Part shown: piece by piece, positions 41,263-54,124 of the stretch
How the letters are laid out: each line of letters opens with the position of its first letter
How positions within the stretch are numbered: the first letter of the stretch is position 1
DNA from: Larix kaempferi
Taxonomy: Eukaryota > Streptophyta > Pinopsida > Pinales > Pinaceae
Direction of reading: 5' to 3'
Assembly (NCBI GenBank): GCA_027924585.1
Contig: BSBM01000007.1
Coordinates: 10,321,501-10,385,500, forward strand
DNA: 64,000 nt
Notes under the pieces: model-generated
The model's input: only the letters and a program-made list of their open reading frames with translations
What the model was told of the DNA's origin: nothing
Databases searched by the model: none
Made by a program: the position numbers and the translations under genes

Positions 41263-43935
41263 TTAGGCATTGGGATTATGTGTAGAGTGATTAAGAACAC
41301 TTTTCGGTATCCATGGCATAATAGAGGGCTTCTCGATGTGCAAGGAATTATCAAGAGGATGGCGAGGCTCACTCCTCATATTAGGTTGTGGTGCACCATA
41401 ATCGCGTTGACGAGTAGCAACACTAACCTCTGATTGAACCATATTCATGCATCCATAACCACTAGTATTGGAAGAAGATGTTGTGGTCTCATTAGGTCCA
41501 TAACCAGTGGCGGGAGCATGCGAAGCCATGTTTTGGTGATGAGGAAGTGGATCCTTCAACACAGCCAGGCTCTGTGCCAAATGCTTCGATGCTTCTTTGA
41601 TTCAAGGACATAAGTGAATAAGATGATCTTCCCTAGAAAGCTTACAAGGAAACTTCACCTTATGCCTAGGTTTACGGTCCTTACCATCATTTTTGCCTTC
41701 CTGAGGATGGTTGGAATTATCCTTATGAGAGGTAATGCAATTGCTATTGTTGTTCCCATTGTTTCCACGCTTATGGTTGTTTCTCCCCTTTTTCTTACCA
41801 CCAGGTTGCTGCTTACCTGATGGGTTCGTCGATTACACACTGTGTACATCAGACAACAAGGTGGAAGTGGACAAGGTATGAACCTGTCCAGGAGTAGACT
41901 GGTTTAGAGACACATTTTTCATTTGATTAGCCACCAAATCTATAGGGTGAGTGCTTGCAGATCCCACAATTCCATCGGCATGCGGTCCAAGAACTGACTT
42001 GGGCTCATGGCGTGTTCGCGGTGCGTCAGGAATAATGTCATACAAAATGCCAGATTGAGAGTATAGTAGATCTAACTGCTATACTTTCAAAATGGCTTAT
42101 TCCTTGGTCACAATGTCAGACATAGAAACATCCTTAGCAATGTATGGGAGTAGAGAATTGAGGAACCATTCCAACAAAAACTCTAGAGGAATGTTGGCTT
42201 TCACTAACCTCTTCCACCAACGCCACTCTTGAACGTGGTCAGAAATATGTGTGGCCTTATTCTGATGGAAGGTAGACAAAAGTTCAGTACCTATATCATA
42301 GCGAACCAGCAAGTGGAAATGATCCAAGAAAACCAAAGCGATCTCATTGAATCCCCTATATGTGTTTCCAGGCAACTCAACATACCACTTTGCGGCTGCC
42401 CCCATGAGGGTACATTGAAATTGTCGTAATCGAATGGAATCATGATTCAACAAGTTGGAGGAGCACCAAAGGTGAAACATTATGACATGATCTCTTGGAT
42501 CCTCACCACCTTTCCCCTTGAACTTAGGAATGTCTGAGGGGAGCTTGGTAGGGATCAGAGGGAAACTAGTGTCATGACACACCAGATCATTCATGAGCTT
42601 CGAAAGATCTGGAAGATTCAAACGTGCAAGGAATGGGAGTTGTGGTTGGAAAGCTTGATTATAATCCCCCATAAAAGGTTGGTTGTATGGAACCGAATTA
42701 TAAGGTGGACCAAAAGCTTGACCATGAGCATTAAACTGCTGATAATGAGGACCTGACGGACCATAATCTTGACCATGGCCATAAGTTTGATAACCTCCTC
42801 CAACTTGACACGTATGAGAGTCAGTAGGTATATAAGTGTTTTGGGCACGATATTGAGGTGGGTTGTACTGGTGCCCAACATCGACTATGTTGTAGTAAGG
42901 GTTTCCACCATAAGTATGGGGCATATACGTACTATTCGTAGTAGGAACCGTGTTGTAATGACCATAATGGTGAGGTATGTTCCCACCCCTAGCATAAGCA
43001 TTAGGATTAGCGTGAGCAGTCATATGGTGGCCAGAAGCATGAGATGTATTCCCAACCCCAACATTGGTGTTACTAGTAGGAGGAATGGTGGCATTATGAT
43101 GATGAGGATAAGATATATTTCCACCTCCTACATGAGTATTACTAGTAGCGGCAGTGGATGCAAAAGTATGTGGTATATGTCAACCCCCGTGGTTGGGAGG
43201 AGCATTAACATTCACGAAAGTGGTCCTACGTTGACGAATAACAGCATGTGTATTAGGTGGTGGATGGCGATTCCTATTGCAAACAGTGTTCCTATTAGGT
43301 TGGGTAGCTCTAGAAGGTGGTCATATTCCAACATTAACATTGTTAGGAGGAATATGACCGGTCCCCATACTATGTGTGTGAGTGGAAAACGTGGTGCCCC
43401 TAGCGAGGGTATTTCCCCTAGTGGGTGCAGTGTTGCTAACACCATGAATGGCACCAGCATGACTACAAAAAGTAGTGGAAGGATCAACTGTGGTGTAATT
43501 CGGAATACCATATGAGAATGCGGTAGGGTTGACCATAGGGCCTGTATCATCATATAATATTGGTATCCGATATAGATAATTATGTGGATATGAAGGATTG
43601 AACTGGTCATCCTCGGATGTATTTGGACCAAACAAACTAGGTCGGGTCTCGGGTGGATCCAGACCAAACAAACTAGGTTGGGTCTTAGGTGGATCACCCC
43701 CCCATGCCTCACAAGGAGTAGGGGTGTCTGAAGTGTGCTCAACTCTACCCGATGGGCTGGTCGAGATTTCTCCTGAGCTAGAATGTGTAGTCATGGCATC
43801 GATAACATATGTCTCGTAAGAATCCGAAGATTCGTAGGGATCCCGGTGGCGTCCCTTCTTAACACGACGTGAAAGCTCGACAGCTGGTAAACCATCCAAC
43901 CAACGAGATCGATGGGGAGAATAACTCCATGCCAC
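41263..43935 (-). pseudogene. Tat2 gag
   Basis: One frame runs from ATG 43935 to 41263, broken by stops near 43321, 43180, 42097, 41833 and 41600. The N-terminus (SYSPHRSRWLDGLPAVELS) is followed by PSLFGLDPPETRPSLFGPN, a short repeat, and by a long Tyr/Gly/Asn/Gln/His-rich disordered stretch (about 43023-42640). The capsid block: LPFLARLNLPDLSKLMNDL, LPSDIPKFKGKGGEDP, AAAKWYVELPG, FHQNKATHISDHVQEW. A basic KKKGRNNHKRGNNGNNNSN tail ends in a knuckle near 41640 that reads CKLSREDHLIHLC, with serine where a cysteine is expected. No frameshift is needed. Confidence 0.88.
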
Positions 43936-45556
43936 GATATCTCCGGAGAGACTATAAAATCAAAATGTCCCCTAAAGGCCAACTATCGATCAAAAACAGT
44001 AAATCAAAAGTGCACAACTAGAGAAACTACAGGCAAAAGCATACAAACTGAGTGGCTAAATGAGCTCCCAACACTTTAGTCGGTATGTCTCACCTAGGAG
44101 AGGCTTGAGACTCCCAAACTATAGGCGGAGGTAACATAATAAGTTATAACGCCCCCCAGACTTCACTGCATGCACAGGGTCAAGTCCCTATACAACAACA
44201 ACTGTGTTGTCTGACCCCTATCCGACTCAGGACACAAACAACATAACCACTGCAAGTAGCCTATGTGATACCTAGGTAAGGAAACTATGGTCACTGCAAT
44301 ATAACCAATGCTCAAGGGGACAGTTGCAGGTGGGATCTGTCGTATGGGCAGGGTAGCTAAGCCTAAAGCACAAGAGGATGAACCTTCGGTACCCCCAGAT
44401 ACGAACAAACCCTAGAAATATCTCCTATGTTCAGCCAGTATTGGAGGGATATCTCCTCAACCAACCTCCCGTGACCTCGTGCTTAACTATGGTCTGAGTA
44501 GAGGTTCCTGATAACACTGATGTATACCATGGATTTCACCACTCCCTGGTCAGACACATAATGTTTCGTCTAGTAGACTTGGATTGTTTACTCATAATGA
44601 TCTATTCCAAGACTCTAAACCTATGCTAGTTGGTGTACTCTATAAATAAAATTGGTCTAATAAATTTTAAGATTAAGCATTAATTTTAATGGCTATGGTT
44701 ACTCAAAGGATATGGTCATGAAACTAGTGATGTATATGACTCAATAGTATGCAAGATCGTCAAATCCTAGACTCATCTATCCAATAAAAACAATGCCACT
44801 AGCATGCGAAATCAATCCAACAGTTTCGAAATAAAAATGCAACTCTTTTATATTTTCAATGCACAAGTAAAACCTAAATGAAAGCAACAAGCACTCAATG
44901 CAAGATGCAGTACATGAAAGTAATTTTTTTTTTTTGTCTTTTCTCTATAAGCTAAAGGAAAATGCAAAACTATATATATATTTTTTTGTATTTTTCAATA
45001 TAAGGAAATGAAAAATGCAAGCAAAATCCTACTATCTAGTCACTAAAATGTAGGGGAGATCACTAATGCAACCCAACAGATTCCAAATAGTAAGTCTCAG
45101 CCAATGGAATGAGCTCGATAGTAAAAAACAACAAGGCTAAATCCAAAGATGGATAAAAAAACCAACAAGGCTCAACCAAGAGAAGAGAAGAGTTCTGGTC
45201 ACAAACAAGGCATGGAATAGTCAAGAATCGGGCCAATAAAGACTTAGGATCATCCAAATCCAACCTAGAAACAAACAAGGGTCATGAAATAATCAAAGAT
45301 GTATTTGTACGCTACTCTTGAAGGTATACTTGCGGGTACCCGCGAGCAGTAGTGTAAATAGAGGCGGGTGTACGCGGGCAGAGCTAAGCTCACCCACAAG
45401 TAAGGAAAGGAAAATGGGAAAACAAAGAGTCCAATGGCTCAGAAAAGAACAAGTTTTCTATAGTGTATCTCAATGGCCAATCAGTGACACAGAGCTTCGA
45501 CAAACAACAACTCTAAATAAGGACTAATGCTCAAAACTCCCCAAAAATGGATGTTT
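43936..45556 (-). other. Tat2 leader, non-coding
   Basis: Between primer site and gag. The ORFs here are short and motif-free. It includes the CpG palindrome block at 45325-45400 and a T-run near 44927-44940. Confidence 0.65.
45325..45400 (-). repeat. CpG-rich palindromic block in the Tat2 leader
   Basis: It contains GCGGGTACCCGC, a perfect 12-bp palindrome near 45331-45342, then GGCGGGTGTACGCGGGC. Related GC-rich text occurs in the Tat2 LTRs (near 3948-4000 and 46318-46365) and upstream of the antisense gene (35180-35270). Confidence 0.65.
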
Positions 45557-45574
45557 TCCCCAGCAGAGTCGCCA
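45557..45574 (-). other. Tat2 primer-binding site, Tat/Ogre type
   Basis: The minus strand reads TGGCGACTCTGCTGGGGA, starting four bases after the 5' LTR end. It is a closer match to the family form than that of Tat1. Confidence 0.88.
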
Positions 45575-45578
45575 TTTT

Positions 45579-46487
45579 TGTACTGGATAAAACTTCCTAT
45601 GGCTTGGGGTAGACCACAACAAACAGTTGACTACCATAAATTAACTCAATCCTCAGTACTATGCTATATAAATAAAAATTCTAAGATAATGAAGAATATA
45701 ACCAACCTCGATCCAAACGTTTGATGTAGATCCCCGTTGGAGCTTTCAATCCGTGCACTTGAAACTGCAAATTAGTCTTGACATCCAATATACAACAAGT
45801 GCATATAATATGTAAACAACATTAACATCATCAATAGAAATGGTCCATGATATTATAAGTAAATGCAACCCAATGTAGTATAAACAACATTCACGACATT
45901 AATGGATGAGAATATGAGTATTTCTATTAATAAACAACAAGAAGTACAATGTGATACGACTTCTTGCCGGAAACAAATCTGAACCAAGATATGGGTCAAT
46001 ACACTTGTGCCTCCACAACTTCAAACCTCCATGGAATGGAAAACTCAAACTATGATAGGAGTTTGGAAGGTGAACATAAAGGGTTCACAACTACAAGTAT
46101 CAATGAGTGTAGACTCAAGATAGGGCAAAAATCCACTAGAGTTCTCTTTCTCTCCTTTCTCCTCCCATCCATAAGCCATATGTGCTCAATATATAGTCCT
46201 CTCAAAGTTAAGTGAAAGGACACATCGAGGCATTTCGGGGAAAATGGAGGGCCAAAGGTCACCCTATGACCTCTTTTTGGGAGTAAAAAGTAATAAACTA
46301 GTGATATTTACCATTTTACATGCTACCCACGGGCTATAGTGATGAAAATCGTGGGTACGCCAACTGTAGTGGTGCAGCTAGTGTACAGGGGAAAAAATAG
46401 GAAAAATAGTGTGTCTGAAGTTAGTGAAATGGATCCTGCAGGCCAAAGAGTGCTGATGCTCACAAGGTGGAAAATTACATTGTAACA
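45579..46487 (-). repeat. Tat2 5' LTR
   Basis: It is 909 bp; the minus strand starts TGTTACAATG and ends CCAGTACA next to the primer site. It is homologous to 3243-4129. A likely TATA box (TATATATT on the minus strand) is at 46188-46195. Confidence 0.93.
46188..46195 (-). promoter_or_regulatory. TATA-like box of Tat2 LTR
   Basis: On the minus strand TATATATT lies within GGACTATATATTGAG. The same text occurs in the other LTR near 3808-3815. Confidence 0.5.
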
Positions 46488-49400
46488 TATACTAGACTTT
46501 TTAGTGAAATTTCAAGAAGAGATACTTACATTATGAATTTCCAATTTCATGCTAGATTAAATATATTACTACTATGACCCTATAATTAATTTTCCATTTT
46601 TGCAATCGTGGTATTATCATGGATACTTATTGGATGAAGGTCTCAATTTATATAGTGCTCTACACTATATAAACCTGAGCCAAAGATATTTCATTAATCT
46701 AGATTTGTTAGACATAACTATATATATTTCAAAATATATTGATACGAGATACCATGCTAATGTAGTAAAGGGTATTATAATGTATTAATAATAACAAGAT
46801 GATATTAGGATGAATTTGTAACCATAGAACTAAAACATCTTATGTTTATTTGCACTACAATAATGTGGCAATAAAACTAATAGTCGGAAATTTTATGGAG
46901 TCCTAAACTATATGCTATGTATCAAAACATAATAGAAATGCGATCTATGTAAGCTAAATTCATTTGCAAATTAATCAAACATATAACAATTAAGCATTCT
47001 AAGATAAATAGCATTGAAAATATAATACATACTAATGTCGACTTTACACTCGTAATATGCTTTAAATCATTTGCTGCAACCCTAAGTCTTAGTATTTGAA
47101 TGTGATGATGATAGGTAATGAATGTCTAGAGTACTCTAAGGTTGTCGTAAACACGTTCTAGCAATAAAATCACCTGTCTACCATTTTAAGTGGAATTCTT
47201 AGTGGTTTTCATCGTGGATGTGGTTCACATGATGGTAATTCCAAATATTACCCTTTTGTCGAGTTGTGCACTGTGTTGATCCTTATTCTACTATGCTGGC
47301 ATCGTGGTGGAGGTATTAGTAAATATGAAATTTAATGCGGTTGTTGCCCAAAACTCAACGTGTCTGGTTGGCTTCGTCTCCATCATTGATTTCTTATCTT
47401 CTTGGGTTTTGAATCTGAAACCCTAGTCCTTCATGGTAATTATCGTTGAAGTGTTTCTTGGCCTTGATTTCGCTTGGTAGAGGTAAGGTAGAGAAGCCGA
47501 CATCCTGTTACAATGTAGGGTTAGGAATTTGGGGGTTCGGAGGACTCCTTCCTCGAGCTCGATCCTTGGACCTGTTGGACAACTTAAAAGCTGCAGGTGT
47601 TTGTTTACTTGAAGAGTCGAGCCAATAATTAAACCTCTAAGATGTTTTTAGGAAGTTGTCTCTGGTTTTTTTTGTGATTAGTTTTTCAGAGAGAGTAGTT
47701 GGGATTGGGGTTGTTTCTTACTGCAAAACAAGATGGTTCTCAGTATTTGAATTTCCTCTTTGTTGCATTTGCTAGATGGCTTTGTCATTGTCTGTTACAG
47801 GTGTCTTAAACTTGGAGTGGTATTGTATAGGTAATGTTTCAATCAAACAGTGATAGTTTTATCTATTGTCTTTAATATTAATAACTCTGCCTTCATCATT
47901 TAACCTCATAAGGGTTCTTGTGGCAGGTCTTTCATTTCATCGAAGGATTATAGGGTTCGAAAGCTTATGGAAGAAAACTATTTGACCAACAGTAAGCCTC
48001 AGTGGTTCTTTATCTCCTAGGATCTCATGGCCTGGTGTGGTCAATGCTTGATGTTGGACATAGGTTGTAATGATTACTAGCAAGGTTTTGGCTGGTGATA
48101 TGTGTTGGAAAAAAAAATACAAAGCACCAGAGGATGAGATCCTCGGCTTTTCTTGTTATTTTACTTCATAGCATCTCACTGTAAAATTTTGTTGTAGCAA
48201 TGTACTCATTTTAAAATGTCAATACTAAAGGGATGAACCCTCATTGTTTTTAATGGGAAAAACAATGTTTAAGAAACTTCAAATAGCTTTCTGTGCATTT
48301 TCTATATTTTTAAAGAGTTGATATTTTGGTTAGAAAAACAATGTTGATTCAGGCCGAGAGCCATAGGTTAATTATTTCTCGATTGATAAACCATGTACTC
48401 GTATTTTTTTTAAGTTTGAGTTTAGAAGATGATAAAGTGACTCCATTTTAGTTTTGACCCATAACTTGAATGAATATTATGGTTGATAAGATAATAGTAC
48501 TCTCGTCTGAAATCGATTATATAATAGATAGCTAATGCATATGTGATAGTTGAACGAAGTAACGTTTTTGGTTTTGGGAAACTGATGTAAGGATTTGATG
48601 ATTACAATTTTAAATGCTTGGCCTTAAACTGGATGTCATAAATTCTTAGGGTTTTTAATAAATGAATGCTGCAAGTGTCTGAAAACTTTTGTTTAAGCAG
48701 GACGATGGATGTTAAGGAAGAGAGTCAATATCTAGGGTTTCAAAATTTATGATAATTCATTCTAATATTGATTTAAGAAGAATATTCTTACCTTGGAACA
48801 CATGGAGAGTTTAAATGTACCATTGTTGTGTAATTATATAAAACTATAATGTTCAAGTATCAAAGAAATTCTATTTATATTACAACGATTTTTAAAAGAC
48901 TAATACATAAAAAAAAAAGAATAATGTTTATAATACTGTGATGAAAGTATTTGCTATGTCTTTGAAGATAAAGACTTAAGATATTTTATTTCTGTAAAAT
49001 GTGGGATATAGTAGACTAGCCAGAAAGATAAAGAAAATGTTAGGTCTTAACTTGCAACTGTTTACAATTTTTGAATATCGATGCAGGAAGGAAATGAACC
49101 TATGATACTTTAATGTTCTTGATTGAAATGATAGTAAAATAACTTAAGTGTAAATCTGTAAGAGGTAAATAACTTAAGTGTAAACCCTATTTTTTTATAC
49201 AGAAAGATAATATTTATTTCTGACAGTATGTGAAAGGTAACAACATTAGTCTCTTCAATTATTTGGCAATCTGCCTATCAAATCATCTATCTTTAATTCT
49301 CCTTCTCTATACTAGAGTACTATGCAGAAGACAACATGGGAAAAATATAGAGAAGATATTTAATTAATCATCTTCCTTACTTAACCAACATTATGCAAAG

Positions 49401-50544
49401 TCATGCTTAGGTCAAAAAATGAAATAATTACTTCTGTATGCTATTACCTGTAAATACTACACCTATAATTGCAGAGAACTATTTAACTGAAAATAATAAG
49501 ATAGAATAGTAGAACCTGGTGAATGTACGAGAAACAAACAAACCAAGGAGCCTCTTCCACCCAACCTATTCCTGAAGACAGCCAAATTACTTGCCTTAGG
49601 ACCCCCGAGCTTGTTCACTGAACTACTAGGAAGAAAAATCTGTAGAAGCGTTAGGTCATCTACTTACAGCAACAAAGTAGTTTATCTAGTCATATAGACT
49701 TAGCAATCAAAGAGACCTACACCAGCACCTCTGGCTCTCTTCTCAGAATATTTTCAACAGGCTCACATTGCAATTCCACTTAGCCTCCCTATTCGAATCT
49801 CTCAGTGATCACCTAATACACTTGAGGAATTATTTCTGTAGAAAATAATGTAGAGCTTCCTGCTCAATTCGAATTGCCTTATCTAGGATCCCTAGGCCTT
49901 TTAGTGGTTAACCTGGTCATTAATGAGCCATCAACTCTCTTCCACTCACCTAGGGGATAATTCCACAAATTTAGGGGTAGTTGTCCCATAACCAACAGCT
50001 AGTGGTGGAGTGCAAATGCTGACATCTGTCCCATGCCTTCTAACAGCTTCCATTCCTCCTAGTGGGTCAGTGAACACTCATTTAACAGTTCCCTTGGGTG
50101 TTTGTCTCCTGTTTTAATTTATTAAATAATAAAAATTAGTCATTACATTCATCCTTGACCAAATATGGTCATAACTACAAAACTTTGTAATAATATAATA
50201 CGATATGATTTAGTTCTCCCCCTTTTTTGGATTTTGTTTTTTTTTTAATTTTTATGCCTTTTTCATTTATTAGCTCAAAAAGGAATAAATAATACTATAG
50301 TACATGGGAGGGAATGAGTGTTTCATGGGTGTAATCCTATATTTCAAGGGCATGCGTTAGCCACGGCAAAGATCCATATCACAAACAAGGGCTGAGCTAG
50401 TTTTGCACACTCTTACAGATGTTCCCTCCATGGGTGAGCTATCTAAAGTAGGATTATGTGTCGATGAACGGTGAAATAAAACCATGTAACTGAGTTTATC
50501 CAATTTGGTATAATGGACAAGTAGGAATGGGTCAATGAGGCTTA
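46488..50544. other. AT-rich spacer, no supported gene
   Basis: Four kilobases outside every element I could delimit. The longest frames (46600-46788, 47446-47628, 47937-48122 on the minus strand) are about 60 codons and show no motif. It has no obvious internal repeats. It could be very old transposon debris or host intergenic sequence. The Tat2 target duplication would be TATAC at 46488-46492; its partner is outside the window. Confidence 0.6.
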
Positions 50545-51148
50545 TGTTGATGTATATGTAACTTCGGAATGTATTTCATCTATGTATTTCATATATATTT
50601 ATTATACCCTTATAAGAGATGTGTTATTCCTCTATAAGGAAGTGTCGTCATGTGTATTGACAAGTGTCGCAAGTGTGTGAACTTGTCGATGGGTTATTAG
50701 ACCACCATGTGTGGGGTCAGCCCTGATATATATATTATATAGCTAATGTACCTAGCTAGACAAGTCGGCCCCATAAGGTCACTAGGAAAACCGTCAAGTA
50801 TAAATAGAGATTGGGAGATCTCTATTTTGATCACTCGAAAACTCACACTTCTCTCACTCAGAAAGTGGCGCACTAGTGAGGAGGAGGATTATCTGCTACT
50901 AGGATATTATCTCTGTGTATTTTGGTTGTACTTTGGTTGAGCCATTGCTCTCTCTATCTCTGAGGAAGTTGTGGGGTTTTTCACCTTAGGGTTTTCCCCA
51001 TGGAAACTCTGTGTCTCTTGTCTCTCATGCTTTTGATTCTTGTGATAATTGACATGCTTGTTATGATTGATATGCATTGATATACTATACATGTTATTCT
51101 CTCAGTAAAGATTCTAGAGTATTGTGAATTAATGCTCAAAATTTAACA
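50545..51148 (+). repeat. Copia B 5' LTR
   Basis: TGTTGATGTA to TTTAACA, 604 bp, homologous to 2595-3242. TATA box TATAAATA at 50799-50806. The five bases before it, GCTTA, are the expected left target duplication. Confidence 0.95.
50799..50806 (+). promoter_or_regulatory. TATA box of copia B LTR
   Basis: TATAAATA in AAGTATAAATAGAGA, the same context as in copia A (2924-2931). Confidence 0.65.
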
Positions 51149-51160
51149 TGGTATCAGAGC
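51149..51160 (+). other. Copia B primer-binding site
   Basis: TGGTATCAGAGC directly abuts the LTR end and complements initiator methionine tRNA. Confidence 0.95.
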
Positions 51161-51722
51161 TAACCTGAGAAGAAGACATTGTGCAGTGACGGAAACTAGG
51201 GTTTCTTGTTTATTGGGTTTCTCTCAACATATTTTGGAAAAGCAGTATAGTAGATTGACTCTACTCATCAAGGAGAATCTATCTGTCCAATCAGAATTCA
51301 ATTCTGAGCATTTTCATATTTGGCCCTCAAAATTAGGGTTTCCACAAAAATAGGAATTTCTGAAATCTGAAGACATAGCTGGAAGCTCCTTGCACAAATT
51401 GAAGTTTAGAGCTTTGGATCGATATTTTTGGCTAGTTACATCTCTGGGAAACTCAAACCCTAATTTAGGGCTCTCTTCAGTGAATCCAGGAAGACAGAAA
51501 CGCAGTTTTGAAGGGTGTAGCTTTGCAAATCTCAAATTCTGAATACACTAGGTTGATCAGCTCATCAAGGCGCATCTTTCTATCCTTTCAAATAGTTGAA
51601 ATTCACATTTTGAATTTTTAGGGTTTTTTCGACAAACCCTAATCCAGGACCAGATCCAATTTTCAGCAATTCAAGTGGTAAGACCTAAATATTTTCTATT
51701 TCCATTTGAAGTACTCTTTAAG
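51161..51722 (+). other. Copia B leader, non-coding
   Basis: The 562 bp between primer site and the gag ATG have no ORF of note on the sense strand. It contains several GGGTTT/AACCCTAA-like stretches but no tandem array. Confidence 0.7.
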
Positions 51723-52029
51723 ATGTCTCACCACACCAAGCTTGATGATAAGCTTGAAGGGGCTGATAACTTCCGAGCCTAGAAGTTTAGGATTGGGTTA
51801 ATCTTGGAAGAGAATGAGTTGGACTCATATGTAAAAGAAGACATCCCTATCCCAGAGGATGAAGAGGCTAAAATATTGTATAAGAAGAACTTGGTCAAGG
51901 CAAAGAGAATCATTGTTGATTCTATCAAAGACCATCTCATACGACATGTGTCATCCCTGAAGAGACCCAAGGAGATGTTTGACTCTTTGACAAAGCTATT
52001 TGAAGGGAAGAACATAAATCGGAAGATGA
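51723..52029 (+). pseudogene. Copia B gag, N-terminal part
   Basis: ATG at 51723 opens MSHHTKLDDKLEGADNFRA, then TAG at 51780-51782 where this family has tryptophan (TGG to TAG), and KFRIGLILEENELDSYV. The frame continues through RIIVDSIKDHLIRHVSSLK and MFDSLTKLFEGKNINRKM to the D insertion at 52029. The other half resumes at 58799. It is a copia capsid domain (UBN2/DUF4219 type, from memory). Confidence 0.9.
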
Positions 52030-54058
52030 TGTCATGTCCCAAATTTGGTATTGGGTCACAATGGCCTAATCACATTGGCCCTATTCATTAGAGTTTGTCA
52101 AATGGATGCTAAAGGTCAAATAATTGCCAAGGAGAAAAATTACTAGTTTCCTAGGTTTGGGGTGGAAGCTTTGGGATTTGGAATAATGGGGATAATAAAT
52201 GATGTTTGAACATTAGAATGGAATAAATATTTAATAAAGGATCTAAATAAATATATACAACTGAAAATCAAAATGGAATTTGATCATGAAGACACATGGA
52301 GGAAGTGGGACCCACATATGCCTAGATTTCCCCACTACACTTGGCATCATTCTCTCACCAATTCGAATTCAAGGTGAATGATAAAATACTTGGGGGAGTC
52401 CAAAATGTATTATTAATTGCATTACTCATCCAAGGTCGAAATATAGAGGAATATTAACTCTCATGGAAGAGGAAGAGGCAATTTGGAGCTAGTGAGACAC
52501 TTGGGCTAGATTCCCTAGCTCTATGACAACAATGATGAAGGTGCTATGACACCTATGACACAAATCAGACCTGAAGGCTGACATATGACATATATGACAT
52601 GTCAGGGCTAAAAATAGACTCCAAGAGGGCGCTCAAGGGTGTTAGGGCAGCTAAGATGCTTCCACATGTGATTTGGTGGAAGTGGTAGACTAGAAATTGT
52701 TGTACAAGTGGCGTTCTTTGGAATCTCTTCCCAACTTGAGTTGGCATGAGTCTCTTGGAAGGAATTCGGCCCATGGATGATATTAGAACTTTATAAATGT
52801 CAATAACAAAGAATGAAACCAGATTTTGATCATTTGTAGAATTTGCAATTGCATTTGTGAAGAGGGAGAGCTAGTGGATGATTAGTTTCTTGCCTTAGCC
52901 AATTTCGAGGGTGAAAGATTCCCATCCAAGTGGGTAATTGGAAAGGCCATTTAGACCTTTCATTTGGAGCTTTAATGGAGTCTTTATTTGCAGGTGTAAG
53001 CTATATGGAAGCTCATGGTTTCTTCTATTGCAGCTCACTCCTTCAACCATTTCCCGTTTTGATGGCATATTCTTGATCCTTGAGGGAGGGCATTTTTGGT
53101 GAGCTATTGTACTCTTTGGGGAAGCTTTTAATGCCCCATTTCTTTTGTAATATGAATTAAATACTCTTTTCTTCATCTCCAAAAATTTTCAGGTCTAAAT
53201 TCTAAGTATAAATGTATAAATCTTATTTTTAATGGAAGAACAATGTCATTTCCCCACTACCTTGTTGTGAGCCAATGTATTGATGATGATTTCGAATGAA
53301 TGGATGATTCTCTGGTATATTTGTGATCAATATACTACCATGGATTACTTATACAAGTTTCATGTACTGTACTTGAGCATTTGATTCATTTTTACTCAGT
53401 TTAGTTGTATTGGGAGGTGAAATAGTGCCATTTCCCCCAAGCGTCGAATTGGGAATTTTTGTAGTTGAATGGGAGAAAGTGAGAATAGTTGTAATAATAC
53501 ATTAATGGTGCATATGAGAATTTAATAAAATAATTAACACATTACATACCTCTGTTCATAAATTTGAGTGGTTTTGGACGCATTTGGGAAGCCATTTTTC
53601 AGTACTTACCCAGGGGAATTTGAACCCCAAATTACTAGTAAAATTGCATAATTGGTCCAAAATCTTAAGAGAGTTTTCAGAGGCCTTTTCATGGACATAT
53701 TTAATCCATAAAAAATCATATTCGGGTTCTAATATCATTCATACACCTTCCTTTAAGATTTGAAGGCATTTGGAGTCAATTTGAGACCTAGAGACCAATA
53801 CTAGTCAAAGGAAAATCACTAGTAAAGCTACCTACATTGATCAGAATTGAAAGAGGATTTGTAGAAGTATTTTAAAAGTCCAAAGGAATCCCTAAAACAC
53901 ATTCTTATGTTCTAATATCATTCATATACCTTCTCAAAATATTTGGGATCATTTGGGGCAAATTTGGGACCTAGAGATCAAAACTAGTCAAAGGTCGAAC
54001 TAGGGAAAAAAAGTGGAAAATTGCCATTTTAATAAAATTCCTAACAAGGGACACTACA
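52030..54058 (+). repeat. Element D 5' LTR
   Basis: It is 2029 bp, from TGTCATGTCCCAAATTTGG to GACACTACA, and is collinear with 56771-58798. No convincing ORF occurs in it; the frames on the minus strand recur in both copies and have no motif. Confidence 0.95.
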
Positions 54059-54059
54059 G

Positions 54060-54071
54060 TGGTATCAGAGC
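54060..54071 (+). other. Element D primer-binding site
   Basis: TGGTATCAGAGC, one base after the LTR, of the methionine type as in G1 and copia B. Confidence 0.94.
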
Positions 54072-54124
54072 ATGGTCCTTTCACTTGTGTATTAGGTACA
54101 TACATTCAAGAATAATTGGAATCC

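Larger units (their letters stand above)
3243..46487 (-). mobile_element. Tat2: Tat-lineage Ty3/gypsy element, split by G1
   Basis: On the minus strand the order is 5' LTR (45579-46487), primer site, leader, gag, protease, RT, RNase H, integrase, second archaeal-type RNase H, an antisense gene, 3' region, polypurine tract and 3' LTR (3243-4129). G1 (5320-34176) interrupts the 3' region between the antisense gene and the 3' LTR. The outer tip of the 3' LTR is cut off by copia A. Tat assignment rests on the dual RNase H, the primer-site type and protein similarity to Tat1. The gag and pol frames hold long open stretches but many stops. Confidence 0.93.

Noticed and set aside
42769-43515. Plus-strand ORF of 248 codons
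   Set aside because: It is the complement of the low-complexity Tat2 gag N-terminus. Composition (Met/Ile/Ser/Arg-rich) mirrors the gag repeats.
47446-48122. Possible LINE or host exon in the spacer
   Set aside because: The short frames gave no reverse transcriptase, endonuclease or zinc-finger motif, and no poly(A)-bounded unit could be defined.
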